Numbered from the stretch's first letter, positions 1 to 8,350 are shown. The stretch: 64,000 nucleotides of DNA from Ignavibacteriota bacterium (GCA_016212665.1 JACREZ010000045.1:84758-148757), one strand, 5' to 3'. The notes: a model not told the origin generated them from the letters alone. Numbers and translations are program-made.

Positions 1-977
1 AAAATCCATACGTTCGTTGCAAACGCAAGGCAGACAAATCCAATCACCCCAATAACAATACCGCTCGTCATCGTAAGAACGGCGTTGGTGTTTTTAACAA
101 TCTTACTGACAAAGACCTGTAAGAGAATGATTGTTCCCGCATTTGTAATCGTAACAAATTCAGCATCAAAGGTGAATGGAATATGAAGCGTAGCAAATAA
201 ATTGTTCACGGGAGTAGCGTCAACAAAATCGCGCAGGAACCATAACACCGAACCAAAATTTTGGAAGTACAAAATCCAAAATCCCGAATAGACAAAAATC
301 ATCAGCATGAAACGGGCATCGCCAAGCACCATTGCCGCGCCGCGCATTACTTCTTTGATTGTTTTCGTGCTTGCAGGTTTCGGCGGGTCTTTGTACATGA
401 ACAACGTCGGAATCAACATTAGCGCACAATAAGCCGCGGAAGCAACGAAAACATAACTCCACGAAAACCCTTTCAGGTAACTGACGAGCAACGGTGCGAG
501 AAATGCACCCATGTTAATCATCCAGTAATACACACCAAAACCGAATCCGGAATTTTTCTCGTTCGTCGTGCGCGCAATCGTTCCACTGATAATTGGTTTA
601 AATAATCCCGCGCCGGTCGCCATCACTAATAAACTGATAAATACGGTTCCGTACGCACTCATTTGTCCCGTCAGGAAATAACCAACTGCTAAGAACGAAA
701 ATGCAACGGTTAACATTCGCCTGTAACCATAGCGGTCGGCAAGCGCACCACCGAGAATCGGGACGATGTACGTCAGTGCGTAAATCAGACTTTGTAAAAA
801 GCCAACCGACTCCTCGCTGAAGCCCAATCCGCCTTTTACCACTTCGTCAGTCAGATACACTGCAAGAACCGAATTCATTCCGTAATACGCGCCGCGCTCG
901 AACAGTTCCATGACATTTGCTACCCAAAAAACCTTGGGAAACGTACCTAATAAACCTTGTTTTGGTGTTTCACTCAT
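1..977 (-). CDS. POT/PTR-type MFS transporter (3' end beyond window)
   Basis: Inner-membrane proton-coupled transporter of the major facilitator superfamily. The first 325 residues are visible, starting at ATG 977; the C-terminus lies off the left edge. Residues 19-32 carry the ELFERGAYYGMNSV signature, which matches the ExxER-x-YYG motif of proton-dependent oligopeptide transporters. Alternating hydrophobic helices and a loop with ADRYGYRR fit the MFS fold. Family knowledge suggests di/tripeptide uptake, but the substrate cannot be read from the sequence. It is transcribed away from the LemA/TPM operon and separated from it by a terminator and a dyad repeat, so it is probably an independent unit. 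Confidence 0.85.
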   Translation of the reverse strand, partial: MSETPKQGLLGTFPKVFWVANVMELFERGAYYGMNSVLAVYLTDEVVKGGLGFSEESVGFLQSLIYALTYIVPILGGALADRYGYRRMLTVAFSFLAVGYFLTGQMSAYGTVFISLLVMATGAGLFKPIISGTIARTTNEKNSGFGFGVYYWMINMGAFLAPLLVSYLKGFSWSYVFVASAAYCALMLIPTLFMYKDPPKPASTKTIKEVMRGAAMVLGDARFMLMIFVYSGFWILYFQNFGSVLWFLRDFVDATPVNNLFATLHIPFTFDAEFVTITNAGTIILLQVFVSKIVKNTNAVLTMTSGIVIGVIGFVCLAFATNVWI

Positions 978-1010
978 TAATAATCCTTTTTTTGATTGGC
1001 TTGAATGTAC

Positions 1011-1053
1011 AAAAAAAAAGTCACCTCAGGAAGATTTTTTGACCTGAAGTGAC
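1011..1053 (-). terminator. Rho-independent terminator after the LemA-TPM operon
   Basis: An 11-bp stem (1020-1030 with 1043-1053, one mismatch) with a 12-nt loop is followed on the minus strand by a run of nine T (1011-1019). It lies downstream of the minus-strand gene ending at 1150. Confidence 0.75.
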
Positions 1054-1065
1054 ACTTTTTCTCTT

Positions 1066-1146
1066 GTCATTCCTGCGAAGGCAGGAATCCAAGAAACAGT
1101 TCATTCGTAGGACTAATGATTGGATACCTGCTTGCGCAGGTATGAC
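1066..1146. repeat. Dyad REP-like element with GTCATNCCTGCG ends
   Basis: The outer ends GTCATTCCTGCG (1066) and CGCAGGTATGAC (to 1146) are inverted copies with one mismatch. Each half also contains its own small hairpin (CCTGCGAAGGCAGG and CCTGCTTGCGCAGG). Related GTCATTCC-type palindromes occur elsewhere in the window (12.8, 15.3, 30.1 and 37.2 kb). Confidence 0.6.
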
Positions 1147-1149
1147 ACA

Positions 1150-1614
1150 CTAATTTAATTCTACTTGATTCGACAACTCGTTCGTATCATCTGTTTTGCG
1201 AGGATAATGTTGCGCAAGTGTTTTTCCGATTGATTGCACTGCCTGAGAAATTCCTTCAACATATTTTCCCACTTTGAAATTTTCTGAGACTGTTTGAGCA
1301 ACCGAATCCCATAAACTATCTGCTTTCAGATGAATTCCTTCATCCGCGAGAATGTAGAATTGGTGTTCTTCAAAAAGGAAGAACAGCAACACTCCGCTTC
1401 GGTCTTTTGTTAGATTCATCTTCAAGCGATAAAATTCTTTCAATGCTAATTCCTGCAATGAATTTTTCCGTTCCGTCCATCCGCGCTTAGCACGAATGCT
1501 CACCCGAATTTCTCCTGATGTAAACCTCTCCTGTTCCGAAATTACTTTTGCAATCTCATCGAGGTCTTGCTGAGTAAAATATTTTTTCAATAATTCTTTA
1601 TACGTTCCAAACAT
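1150..1614 (-). CDS. Small TPM-domain protein
   Basis: A 154-residue single TPM domain protein (TLP18.3/Psb32/MOLO-1 family; Pfam TPM_phosphatase), without a signal peptide or Gly-rich tail. Visible family features are an N-terminal amphipathic helix, TSGEIRVSI near residue 32, DRSGVLLFF and a C-terminal helix. It directly follows the exported TPM protein (3-nt gap) in the lemA operon. TPM domains are linked to membrane and stress functions; the biochemical role is not settled. Such LemA-TPM-TPM triplets are common in Bacteroidota, so the three products probably act together at the envelope. Confidence 0.8.
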   Translation of the reverse strand: MFGTYKELLKKYFTQQDLDEIAKVISEQERFTSGEIRVSIRAKRGWTERKNSLQELALKEFYRLKMNLTKDRSGVLLFFLFEEHQFYILADEGIHLKADSLWDSVAQTVSENFKVGKYVEGISQAVQSIGKTLAQHYPRKTDDTNELSNQVELN

Positions 1615-1617
1615 ACT

Positions 1618-2439
1618 TCACCAACTTCCGCTCGCGCCGCCGCCGCCGAAACTTCCACCACCGCCAGAAAATCCACCGCCACCACTCCATCCTCCTCCGC
1701 CAAAACTACTGCCGGAGAATCCACCGCCGCTTCCGAATCCCCCAAGAAAAAGTCCCGGGTAACGACTGAAGCCGCGTGGTCCGACAGTGAATCCGCCGCC
1801 CCCTCTTCGATTCCCAAAGAATCCGAAAAAGAGCGCCGCCATAACAATTGCAAAAACGATGAAGCCGATTGATTTACCTTTACGCGATGATGGTTCATCA
1901 CCTTTGAACTCGCCTTGCGTTGCCTGCATAATGGCAGTAACACCTTCACGAATTCCATCGTAGTAATCTCCTTCTCGAAATCTTGTTCGAATGATGTTGC
2001 GATTGATTTGGTCACTGATTGCATCAGTCAGCGCGCCTTCAAGTCCGTAGCCAACTTCGATACGAAGTTTCCGGTCGTTCTTCGCGATGAAAAGAAAAAC
2101 ACCGTTATCTCTCCCCTTCTTTCCCAACTTGTTCTTCTCTGCAATCGCAAGCGAATATTCTTCGAGACTTTCCCCTTCAAGCGAGTTAATCATCAACACA
2201 ACAATTTGGTTTGATGTCTTTTGTTCAAACTCTTGAAGTTGAGATTCAAGTTCCCGCACTTCCGATTCCGACAACGTTCCTGTTTGGTCAGTTACACGAT
2301 GTCGGAGCGTCGGAATCTCTTGTGCATGAAGTGAAATGACGACAAACAGAAGGAAGATGCTGACAATAAGAATTTGATGAACGTTCTTATTCAATATTAA
2401 CTCTGCGCTCTTTGCGTCTCTGCGGTTAAATCTATTCAA
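1618..2439 (-). CDS. YgcG-like TPM-domain membrane protein with Gly-rich tail
   Basis: A 273-residue exported protein: N-terminal hydrophobic segment (about residues 22-40, ending LHAQ), a TPM domain (about 45-180; NQIVVLMINSLEGES, GRDNGVFLFIA, VGYGLEGALTD), a transmembrane helix (about 190-207) and a Gly/Ser-rich tail. The tail is typical of YgcG-type proteins. The start is a TTG whose TG overlaps the lemA stop (TTGA), so translation is probably coupled. A second TTG about 15 codons in, just before the signal helix, is an alternative. The first codons run through a GCAGAGACGCAAAGAGCGCAGAG-like repeat. Confidence 0.8.
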   Translation of the reverse strand: MNRFNRRDAKSAELILNKNVHQILIVSIFLLFVVISLHAQEIPTLRHRVTDQTGTLSESEVRELESQLQEFEQKTSNQIVVLMINSLEGESLEEYSLAIAEKNKLGKKGRDNGVFLFIAKNDRKLRIEVGYGLEGALTDAISDQINRNIIRTRFREGDYYDGIREGVTAIMQATQGEFKGDEPSSRKGKSIGFIVFAIVMAALFFGFFGNRRGGGGFTVGPRGFSRYPGLFLGGFGSGGGFSGSSFGGGGWSGGGGFSGGGGSFGGGGASGSW

Positions 2440-3044
2440 TTGAACTCAACTTTGGGAGCTCTCTCCGCACCGGCTTCCGATTTGAAATACTGCTTCTGAC
2501 CAAATCCGAACATTCCCGCTAACATTGATGCCGGAAATGTTCTGATGCGTGTGTTGTACTGCTGAACAACTTCATTGAATCGTTTTCGCTCGACTGCAAT
2601 CCGGTTCTCTGTTCCTTCGAGTTGTGATTGCAATTGCAAGAAGTTTTCGTTTGCTTTCAGGACGGGATAATTCTCAGCGACAGCAAGTAAGCGCGACAAA
2701 GCGGAACTTAATCCTGATTGTGCCTCCTGAAATTTCTGAAAGAGCGCAGGGTCGTTCACCACTTCAGCAGTTGCCTGAATACTTCCGACTCGCGCACGTG
2801 CATTTGCCACTTGCTCAAACACTTCCTTTTCGTGTTCAGCGTACCCCTTCACCGTGTTGACAAGATTCGGAATCAGGTCTAATCTCCGTTGATATTGATT
2901 TTCCACCTGACTCCATGCACCATTGATTCCTTCATCCATTTTCACTATGGAATTGTAAACGCCCATTCCCCACAAAAATAGTCCGAGAACGAGGACAAAG
3001 AAAAAGCCGACAATTGAAAGTATGATTATTGTTGTTTTATTCAT
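2436..3044 (-). CDS. lemA: LemA family membrane protein
   Basis: A 202-residue LemA protein: one N-terminal transmembrane helix (about residues 5-28) followed by a long helical domain. It has the family's conserved stretches, including NQYQRRLDLIPNLVNTVKGY, ENRIAVERKRFNEVVQQYN and the C-terminal FP.S..AGMFGF segment. LemA proteins have their N-terminus outside and helical bundle inside; their function is uncharacterised. First gene of the operon with the two TPM proteins, with a TTGA overlap to the next gene. Confidence 0.93.
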   Translation of the reverse strand: MNKTTIIILSIVGFFFVLVLGLFLWGMGVYNSIVKMDEGINGAWSQVENQYQRRLDLIPNLVNTVKGYAEHEKEVFEQVANARARVGSIQATAEVVNDPALFQKFQEAQSGLSSALSRLLAVAENYPVLKANENFLQLQSQLEGTENRIAVERKRFNEVVQQYNTRIRTFPASMLAGMFGFGQKQYFKSEAGAERAPKVEFN

Positions 3045-3130
3045 GATATGATAGTTTCCTTAAAATGTTAAGTAAGTTTACGCTAATATACTCAAATCAG
3101 TTTCAATCAAAGTGGTATTTATAAATCCAG

Positions 3131-3181
3131 AGTATACTAACCACAAAGACCACGAAGAAATTAGCACAAAGTACAGCAAGC
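3131..3181. repeat. ACAAAG-type dispersed repeat copy
   Basis: The stretch AACCACAAAGACCACGAAG and following bases resemble 52150-52200 (AACCACTAAGAACACAAAG). A related GCAGAGACGCAAAGAGC form, reverse-complemented, lies at about 2404-2427. The 210-bp gap between lemA and the MNT gene holds nothing else I can identify. Confidence 0.45.
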
Positions 3182-3255
3182 AATAAATTCCTCTGAGTTC
3201 TTTATGAATAACTTGGTGCCATTCGTGTTTAAATAATTTTTACCACGCCTCTATT

Positions 3256-3561
3256 TCAAACCGGAACCTCAATACCATGTTGCATAATATCAGAAAGAAA
3301 GCCACTTCGGTCCGATGTTCCTATAAACAGGATCGGTTCGATTCGTTCATCAACTTGTCTTCTCAATTTCCATAGCAATGGAGTATAAGTAAAGTAATCT
3401 CCCTGCACTTCCTTTACTATAATTGCCACATCAATATCACTATGTTGTTGAGCAACTCCGTTGACGTAGGAGCCAAATAAAAATACTCGCTCAAGTTCAA
3501 AATGTTCTTTGAGCAATGTGATATACTTTTTAATGATATTTATAACTTCGTTTTTATCCAT
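3256..3561 (-). CDS. MNT-type minimal nucleotidyltransferase (antitoxin)
   Basis: A 101-residue minimal nucleotidyltransferase. The polymerase-beta-like active-site pattern GSX10DxD is present as GSYVNGVAQQHSDIDVAI (residues 31-48), with the two Asp that bind metal. In HEPN/MNT toxin-antitoxin pairs the MNT protein neutralises the HEPN RNase, in characterised cases by adenylylation. The gene overlaps the end of the upstream HEPN gene by 22 nt, so they are co-translated. Assignment of the antitoxin role is by family and context. Confidence 0.85.
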   Translation of the reverse strand: MDKNEVINIIKKYITLLKEHFELERVFLFGSYVNGVAQQHSDIDVAIIVKEVQGDYFTYTPLLWKLRRQVDERIEPILFIGTSDRSGFLSDIMQHGIEVPV

Positions 3562-3926
3562 TGTTGCAGCGTTTTCGTTTTTTCAATGAGTTCATGACAC
3601 TTTTCTTCAGATAAACTCTTCAATACTTTTTCTTTGTGTGAAGGATAACGGGCTTCGATATTAAGCGGCTCTAAGACATCAAGAAACGAACGTTGTTCTT
3701 CGCTTAGAAGTTCAACCAGATTTGATTTCCGTGAAAGATATGCAAGACTATGAGTGTAAGGAGCTATATCCGTATTTCTTGAATTGTAGTACGCCTTCAT
3801 TATTTTCTCAATTGCCTGATGACACATGAACCCAACATACAAATATCGCTTACTCGATAGCATAGCACGGGCTGTCTCCAAATCGTAATCTGATAACTCT
3901 ACCCAATATTGAACTTTGTCTATCAT
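3540..3926 (-). CDS. HEPN-domain protein (toxin of HEPN/MNT pair)
   Basis: A HEPN-family all-helical protein of about 128 residues, starting at ATG 3926 (an upstream GTG at 3932 is also possible). Visible family features are VELSDYDLETARAML, CHQAIEKIMKAYY and the C-terminal ARYPSHKE segment. The last is where PF05168 HEPN proteins carry their conserved Arg; an exact RX4-6H RNase motif is not clear, so catalytic activity is uncertain. It precedes and overlaps the MNT gene, the usual arrangement for this TA family. Confidence 0.8.
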   Translation of the reverse strand: MIDKVQYWVELSDYDLETARAMLSSKRYLYVGFMCHQAIEKIMKAYYNSRNTDIAPYTHSLAYLSRKSNLVELLSEEQRSFLDVLEPLNIEARYPSHKEKVLKSLSEEKCHELIEKTKTLQQWIKTKL

Positions 3927-4024
3927 TACCACAGTTGTCTGTTATTATCAGGTTGCAAATCGTCCATATTCATCGAAAGTATAGAATAAAATCCTATGTC
4001 TTCCAAATCTTGGATTGAATCTAT

Positions 4025-5011
4025 TTACCAATTCTCCTTCTCAAACCGAAATCCCTGACTCTGAGCGATGTATTCTATATCTCCCATCAAGAGAGGATTT
4101 CCGCACGTCAGAATTAAAGTGTCGCCCTGATTCATCCGGTCTAAAATATTTTCCTTTGAGATGCGCTGTGGTAGTTTCGGTTTCACAACCATGTTCAACA
4201 ATCGCTCGGCTTTTGAAACATTATCGCCGTTTTCTCTTGCTGTTTGATACTCTTGTTCTTCTTTGAGAGGCATGCCAAAGAGAAAGCGGAGAATGTTATT
4301 TGCCCGACCAGTCCCTAATGTCGGCTCGGAATAATCTCGTTCAATCGGGCGACTGACAGTTGGAACGTACAACAAATCAATTCGCTTCGCCGCTTCGATT
4401 GCTTGTAACTCGGTGTGATAGCCAAGTTCTTGTGTTGTCCTGTTTGTGTGAAACAAAGTAAATCTCGTTGAGTGATGAATTCCCCGATGTTCTTCATAAT
4501 GCAATTGCTTCAGCATCGAAACAAATGGCGCAAGTCCGGTTCCGGTTCCAACCATCACAATGTTTTTAAATCCTTGACGTAATTTATCGAGTGTGAACTC
4601 GCCGTTAATCTTGTTCACAAACTGCAACTTATCATCCACATCTTTTTCGATTTGAAAAAACGATTCGGTCAAGCGTCCGTAACGACCGGGTTCCATCATT
4701 TCAAGCGCAATGTAAAACTCCAAATATCCGTATTGCTTTGTTTCGTACGGCGAAGAAGCAAGCGAATACGAATGTGTCACGGTTCCTTTTTTCGGATTTC
4801 CATTCTCATCAAGTTCATAGACGTACGATTTTCTTCCGAGGTCATCAAGAACTCTTTTCGTCAGCCGGCAATTGTCCCGACTCAGTGCGATGTATTGTCC
4901 CGATTTATAATCAGGAAATTCGCTCCCACCTTCCGGAACGATTCTGAAGATTGAAAGAATCGGAGAGAGAGATTTTTGATAAATGACTTTCGCTGTCTTA
5001 CGTTCTGCCAT
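4025..5011 (-). CDS. Ferredoxin/flavodoxin-NADP+ reductase family protein
   Basis: A 328-residue FAD/NAD(P)H oxidoreductase. HSYSLASSP (about 80-88) is the RxYS-like FAD-binding motif with His for Arg; GTGTGLAP (about 155-162) binds the NADPH pyrophosphate; CGNPLLMGD (about 304-312) is the nucleotide-binding C-terminal motif. The chain ends in an aromatic residue (ENW), as in bacterial Fpr enzymes where it stacks on FAD. It contains an insertion of about 40 residues (EEQEYQTARENGDNVS region) relative to a minimal FNR. It lies upstream-adjacent to two SDRs and the pterin genes on the same strand. Electron partner unknown. Confidence 0.85.
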   Translation of the reverse strand: MAERKTAKVIYQKSLSPILSIFRIVPEGGSEFPDYKSGQYIALSRDNCRLTKRVLDDLGRKSYVYELDENGNPKKGTVTHSYSLASSPYETKQYGYLEFYIALEMMEPGRYGRLTESFFQIEKDVDDKLQFVNKINGEFTLDKLRQGFKNIVMVGTGTGLAPFVSMLKQLHYEEHRGIHHSTRFTLFHTNRTTQELGYHTELQAIEAAKRIDLLYVPTVSRPIERDYSEPTLGTGRANNILRFLFGMPLKEEQEYQTARENGDNVSKAERLLNMVVKPKLPQRISKENILDRMNQGDTLILTCGNPLLMGDIEYIAQSQGFRFEKENW

Positions 5012-5018
5012 GGGCTGG

Positions 5019-5060
5019 TGAGTTGTGAGTGGTTAGTAGTGATTGGGATTTATGATTCAA
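5019..5060. repeat. Period-7 degenerate repeat filling the spacer
   Basis: Six consecutive heptamers can be read: tgagttg, tgagtgg, ttagtag, tgattgg, gatttat, gattcaa. They fill nearly the whole 53-bp spacer between the FNR start and the SDR stop. Confidence 0.65.
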
Positions 5061-5064
5061 CCAT

Positions 5065-5775
5065 TTACCAGTTAGGATTGGTTGGTCGTACATCAATCTC
5101 GCTGACCATGACATGCCGCGGCATCTTCAAAGCATCAACAACGACTTGTGCAATATCTTCTGCTTTCGGGACTCTGCTTGTATCTTTGTCTTTGGTTGAT
5201 TCTGGATGAAATTCCGTATCAACCGAACCGGGACAAATTGTTATGACACGAATATTATGTTCGCGGACGTCAAGCATCAAACATCGAGCGAAACCAATCA
5301 TAGCCCACTTTGTTGCGGCATAACCCGCGCCGCCTTTGAACGCATTTCTCCCTGCAAGCGATGCGATGTTGATGATTTCACCTGACTTTTGTTCTTTCAT
5401 GTATGGAAGAACCGCCTTTGTACAGAGAAACGTTCCACGCATGTTCGTCCCCCACATCTTGTCGAAGTCAGAAACATTCAAATCAGCAACGGAGGCAAAC
5501 GTACCGATTCCCGCGTTGTTGACGAGAATATCAATCCGTCCGAATTGTTTGAACGCTGAATCAACCAATCGCTGAACATCTTCTTCAACCGAAACATCGC
5601 ATCTGATTGCAAGTGATTCTCTTCCAAGTTGTTCAATCTCTCTTGCAACCTTATCAATGTCTGCTTGAGAACGAGAAGCCACGACAACATCCGCTCCTTG
5701 CTTTGCAAGCGCAAGTGCGATTGCTTTGCCGATTCCTTTTCCGGCTCCGGTTACGATTGCGATTTGATTATTCAT
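5065..5775 (-). CDS. Short-chain dehydrogenase/reductase (possible pterin reductase)
   Basis: A 236-residue classical SDR. TGAGKGIG (residues 10-17) binds NAD(P); NNAG and the catalytic S...YxxxK (IASLAG, YAATK) are present. Basic residues after beta-2 (ASRSQ) favour NADPH. It forms a run with a second SDR, folE and PTPS, so a sepiapterin-reductase or dihydropteridine-reductase role is plausible, but by sequence alone it could equally be a 3-oxoacyl-type reductase. The two SDRs share unusual stretches (REHNIRVI / REHNIKVI), suggesting tandem duplication. Confidence 0.85.
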   Translation of the reverse strand: MNNQIAIVTGAGKGIGKAIALALAKQGADVVVASRSQADIDKVAREIEQLGRESLAIRCDVSVEEDVQRLVDSAFKQFGRIDILVNNAGIGTFASVADLNVSDFDKMWGTNMRGTFLCTKAVLPYMKEQKSGEIINIASLAGRNAFKGGAGYAATKWAMIGFARCLMLDVREHNIRVITICPGSVDTEFHPESTKDKDTSRVPKAEDIAQVVVDALKMPRHVMVSEIDVRPTNPNW

Positions 5776-5885
5776 GATTTAGGATTTATGATTTATAATT
5801 GTTGATTTAAGTAAACGATGTGCGATATGAGATATGCGATATTGTAGAAAATCAAAAATCATAAACTCAAATCTCATATCTCATA
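5774..5885. repeat. Period-7 repeats with inverted halves between the two SDR genes
   Basis: Upstream of the first SDR: atgattt, aggattt, atgattt, ataattg (5774-5801); the first unit contains the start codon complement. Then gcgatat, gagatat, gcgatat (5822-5842), and at 5865-5885 ctcaaat, ctcatat, ctcatat, the reverse complement of the GATATGAGATAT class. The two can pair as a hairpin and may act as a terminator. The stop codon of the second SDR (5886-5888) abuts the array. Confidence 0.65.
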
Positions 5886-6623
5886 TCAATCGTTCAAGTC
5901 CCCGAGTATTGGTCTTAATACTATATCCTCAGCAACAACACTTTCCGGCATTCGATACGCGGCGAGAATTGCTTCAGCAACATCGTGCGGCTTCATCATT
6001 CGCTCTCCGTATTTTTGCCGGAGTTTAGGATGCCACATTTCTGTTTCCGTTGCGCCGGGAATAATATTAATGACTTTGATATTGTGCTCACGAACTTCTT
6101 CTCTCAGCACTTTGGCGAAGCCGTACAATCCTTCTTTCGCCGCTGTGTATGCACCGGAACCTTTGAATGTTTTAATCGCAACCGACGAAAGGATATTGAT
6201 AATCCAACCGCTCTTCCTTTTTATCATTCCCGGGAGAACAACTTTTGTACAGACAATCGGTCCTTCGAGATTGATGTCAAGAATATCGTCAATCATCTCA
6301 AGCGATTCATCGGCTACATTCTTGAACGAAGTAATTCCGGCATTGTTGATGAGAACATCAATCCGTCCGAACTTCTTTTCGATTTTCTTCGCGGTGGATA
6401 CAATTTGTTCAGTCTCGGAAATATCGCAGGGAAAGATATTTGCCCGTCCGCCCAACCGTCTAATCTCTCTTTCGACAAGAAACAGTTTCGATTTCGTTCT
6501 CGAAGATAAGCAGACTTCGCATCCAATCGAAGCGAACTGTTTGGCAATTTCCTTCCCGATGCCACGCGAAGCTCCCATCACCCAAACAACAGGACGAGTA
6601 ATTAGACTTGTTCCTTTTTTCAT
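5886..6623 (-). CDS. Short-chain dehydrogenase/reductase, second copy
   Basis: A 245-residue classical SDR starting at ATG 6623. An upstream in-frame ATG at 6647 would place its first codons in a 7-bp repeat. It has GASRGIG, NNAG and YTAAK motifs and the C-terminal PGATETEMW substrate-side segment. It is most similar to its neighbour and ends 110 bp before it. Given folE and PTPS directly upstream, one SDR could reduce 6-pyruvoyl-tetrahydropterin and the other recycle quinonoid dihydropterin; this is inference. Confidence 0.85.
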   Translation of the reverse strand: MKKGTSLITRPVVWVMGASRGIGKEIAKQFASIGCEVCLSSRTKSKLFLVEREIRRLGGRANIFPCDISETEQIVSTAKKIEKKFGRIDVLINNAGITSFKNVADESLEMIDDILDINLEGPIVCTKVVLPGMIKRKSGWIINILSSVAIKTFKGSGAYTAAKEGLYGFAKVLREEVREHNIKVINIIPGATETEMWHPKLRQKYGERMMKPHDVAEAILAAYRMPESVVAEDIVLRPILGDLND

Positions 6624-6657
6624 AAATCCGAAATTGGCAATCCGCAATTCGAAATTT
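6621..6657. repeat. Period-7 repeat joining folE stop to SDR start
   Basis: On the minus strand: TTTCGAA TTGCGGA TTGCCAA TTTCGGA TTTATGA. The array runs from the folE stop to the SDR ATG, which lies inside the last unit. The same unit family recurs after murI at 46240-46274. Confidence 0.7.
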
Positions 6658-7243
6658 AAATAAGTTTCGTTCCGACCAGATGAAGAAACTCGGAACGAGT
6701 ACGTTCATCATCACGGAAAGAACCGAGCATGGCGCTTGTGGTTGCAACGGAGTGTTGCTTCTCGACGCCGCGCATCATCATGCACAAATGTTTCGCTTCA
6801 ATCACAACGCCGACGCCATCCGGTTCAAGCGCATCGAACAATGTCTCTGCTATTTGCTGAGTCATCCGCTCCTGCACCTGCAACCGCCGACTGAAAATTT
6901 CTACAATCCGCGGTATCTTGCTCAAGCCGACAATCTTTCCGTTCGGAATGTAGGCGATGTGCGCTTTCCCGTAAAACGGAAGCAAATGATGCTCGCACAT
7001 GCTGAAGAAATCAATGTCCTTCACAATCACCATCTCGTCATATTTCTCTTTGAAGATGGCTTTGTTGAGAACTGCGCGAACATCTTCGTTGTATCCTTTT
7101 GTGAGGAACTGCCACGCCTTTGCAAACCGATGAGGAGTTCTGAGCAGACCTTCCCGCTCAGAATCCTCACCGATGAGATTCAGCAATTGTTCAACCGTTG
7201 ATTCGAGTTGTTCGGTTTGCGTCTGTTTCTTCTTCACGTTCAA
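6656..7243 (-). CDS. folE: GTP cyclohydrolase I
   Basis: Converts GTP to 7,8-dihydroneopterin triphosphate, the first step of folate and tetrahydrobiopterin synthesis. 195 residues, full length. Zinc ligands are visible: C83 and H86 in [10 protein letters not shown] and C154 in KHLCMMMRG; the substrate-binding segments [15 protein letters not shown] and [11 protein letters not shown] are intact. The start is TTG overlapping the PTPS stop (TTGA), or GTG two codons later; either implies translational coupling with the upstream PTPS gene. Confidence 0.95.
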   Translation of the reverse strand: MNVKKKQTQTEQLESTVEQLLNLIGEDSEREGLLRTPHRFAKAWQFLTKGYNEDVRAVLNKAIFKEKYDEMVIVKDIDFFSMCEHHLLPFYGKAHIAYIPNGKIVGLSKIPRIVEIFSRRLQVQERMTQQIAETLFDALEPDGVGVVIEAKHLCMMMRGVEKQHSVATTSAMLGSFRDDERTRSEFLHLVGTKLI

Positions 7244-7644
7244 CCCCGATACTCCGCGTAGTTGTTTGGCGTTTCATAGACTTTGAGCGAGTATAATTTT
7301 CCGATAGGAATTTTCGGTGCGAGAATATTCCAAAACACAACGGCAATATTTTCAGCAGTTGGGATAATCCCTTGCAAAAAGTCCACATCTATGTTGAGAT
7401 GCCTGTGGTCAACCTTGTCGGTAATTTCCTTTTTGATGATGTCGGAAAGAATCTTCAAATCGAGAATCATCCCGGTCTCAGGGTCAGGTTCGCCCACGAC
7501 AGTAACTTCGAGTTCGTAGTTGTGTCCGTGACCGTTTGCATACGCACACTTGCCGTAAATCTGCAAGTTCTTTTCATCGCTGAACCTGGGATTGAACAGA
7601 CGGTGCGACGCGCAAAAATATTCTTTACGTGTAAGATAGACCAT
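7240..7644 (-). CDS. 6-pyruvoyl-tetrahydropterin synthase (PTPS/QueD family)
   Basis: A 134-residue PTPS-fold enzyme acting on dihydroneopterin triphosphate. Zinc His are H14 (ASHRL), H39 and H41; catalytic Cys33 lies in [17 protein letters not shown]. The NGHGHNY context, E-x-D-P-x-[11 protein letters not shown] and KVYETPNN closely resemble eukaryotic PTPS rather than the C-x3-HGHS pattern of QueD. So 6-pyruvoyl-tetrahydropterin formation seems more likely than queuosine precursor synthesis. It is coupled to folE downstream (TTGA overlap), and its ATG overlaps the ahpC stop (TAATG). Confidence 0.88.
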   Translation of the reverse strand: MVYLTRKEYFCASHRLFNPRFSDEKNLQIYGKCAYANGHGHNYELEVTVVGEPDPETGMILDLKILSDIIKKEITDKVDHRHLNIDVDFLQGIIPTAENIAVVFWNILAPKIPIGKLYSLKVYETPNNYAEYRG

Positions 7645-8249
7645 TACTTCTTCAACGTATCATAGACTTTACCGACGAGGTCAGCGCCGGGAGTGAGAGT
7701 TTTATCTCCCTCTTCCCATTTTGCCGGACATGCTTCACCCGGATGCGCGGCAACATAGACATGCGCTTTCATTTTTCTCACCAACTCTTCAGCGTTGCGA
7801 CCGACATTATCAAAACTTACTTCCGAACCGACGAGTCGTCCTTCGGGAGAGATGATAAATGTTCCGCGCATCGCCAAGCCGCTTGGCTCTTCATACACAC
7901 CGAACATGCGTGAGAGTTTCCCGGTCGGGTCTGCGCCCATCAGGTACTTCACGTTCTTCAACATCCCTTCCGATTGATGCCAGCCGAGATGTGTGTATTT
8001 CGTATCCGTGCTGACGGAGATTACTTCAACGCCAAGTTTTTTCAACTCAGCATGTTTCGCTCCGAGGTCGGCTAATTCGGTCGGGCAGACAAACGTAAAG
8101 TCTGCCGGATAGAAAAAGAGAATTGTCCATTTCTTTTTCTTCAAAATATTTTTCAGTTTGATTTCGACGAATCCGTGTTCGGTCGGGTCAAATGCGTCAA
8201 TAGTAAAATCGGGAACTACGTCCCCGACATGAATATGAGTTTCAGTCAT
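7644..8249 (-). CDS. ahpC: 2-Cys peroxiredoxin (AhpC/Prx1 type)
   Basis: A thiol peroxidase that reduces H2O2 and organic hydroperoxides in the cytoplasm. 201 residues. Peroxidatic Cys55 in FYPADFTFVCPTEL and resolving Cys174 in GEACPAKWEEG are both present. It overlaps the PTPS start, so a peroxidase is co-translated with pterin genes. Tetrahydropterins oxidise readily, so the linkage may be functional. No AhpF-like reductase gene is adjacent. Confidence 0.93.
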   Translation of the reverse strand: MTETHIHVGDVVPDFTIDAFDPTEHGFVEIKLKNILKKKKWTILFFYPADFTFVCPTELADLGAKHAELKKLGVEVISVSTDTKYTHLGWHQSEGMLKNVKYLMGADPTGKLSRMFGVYEEPSGLAMRGTFIISPEGRLVGSEVSFDNVGRNAEELVRKMKAHVYVAAHPGEACPAKWEEGDKTLTPGADLVGKVYDTLKK

Positions 8250-8296
8250 TTCGTTTTCCTTTTATATTTGATTGATAAAAAATACAACGTTCAGGG

Positions 8297-8336
8297 ACTA
8301 TCGCACGATAGTTAGATGCTGAAACAAGTTCAGCAT
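8297..8336. repeat. Twin hairpin between two peroxiredoxin genes
   Basis: Two consecutive perfect hairpins: ACTATCG/CGATAGT (8297-8312) and ATGCTGAA/TTCAGCAT (8316-8336), in the 101-bp gap between prxQ and ahpC. There is no T-run, so attenuation or an RNA-processing/REP role is more likely than an intrinsic terminator. Confidence 0.5.
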
Positions 8337-8350
8337 GACGTGTAATTTTG

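Noticed and set aside
5985..6663. Plus-strand frames of 174 and 197 aa over the second SDR
   Set aside because: They lie antisense to a well-supported SDR gene and show no family features; they arise from codon bias of the real frame.
7240..7644. Calling the PTPS gene queD
   Set aside because: Neither queC, queE nor queF is nearby, and the Cys/His context resembles PTPS more than QueD. The family call is kept broad because bacterial members are often bifunctional.
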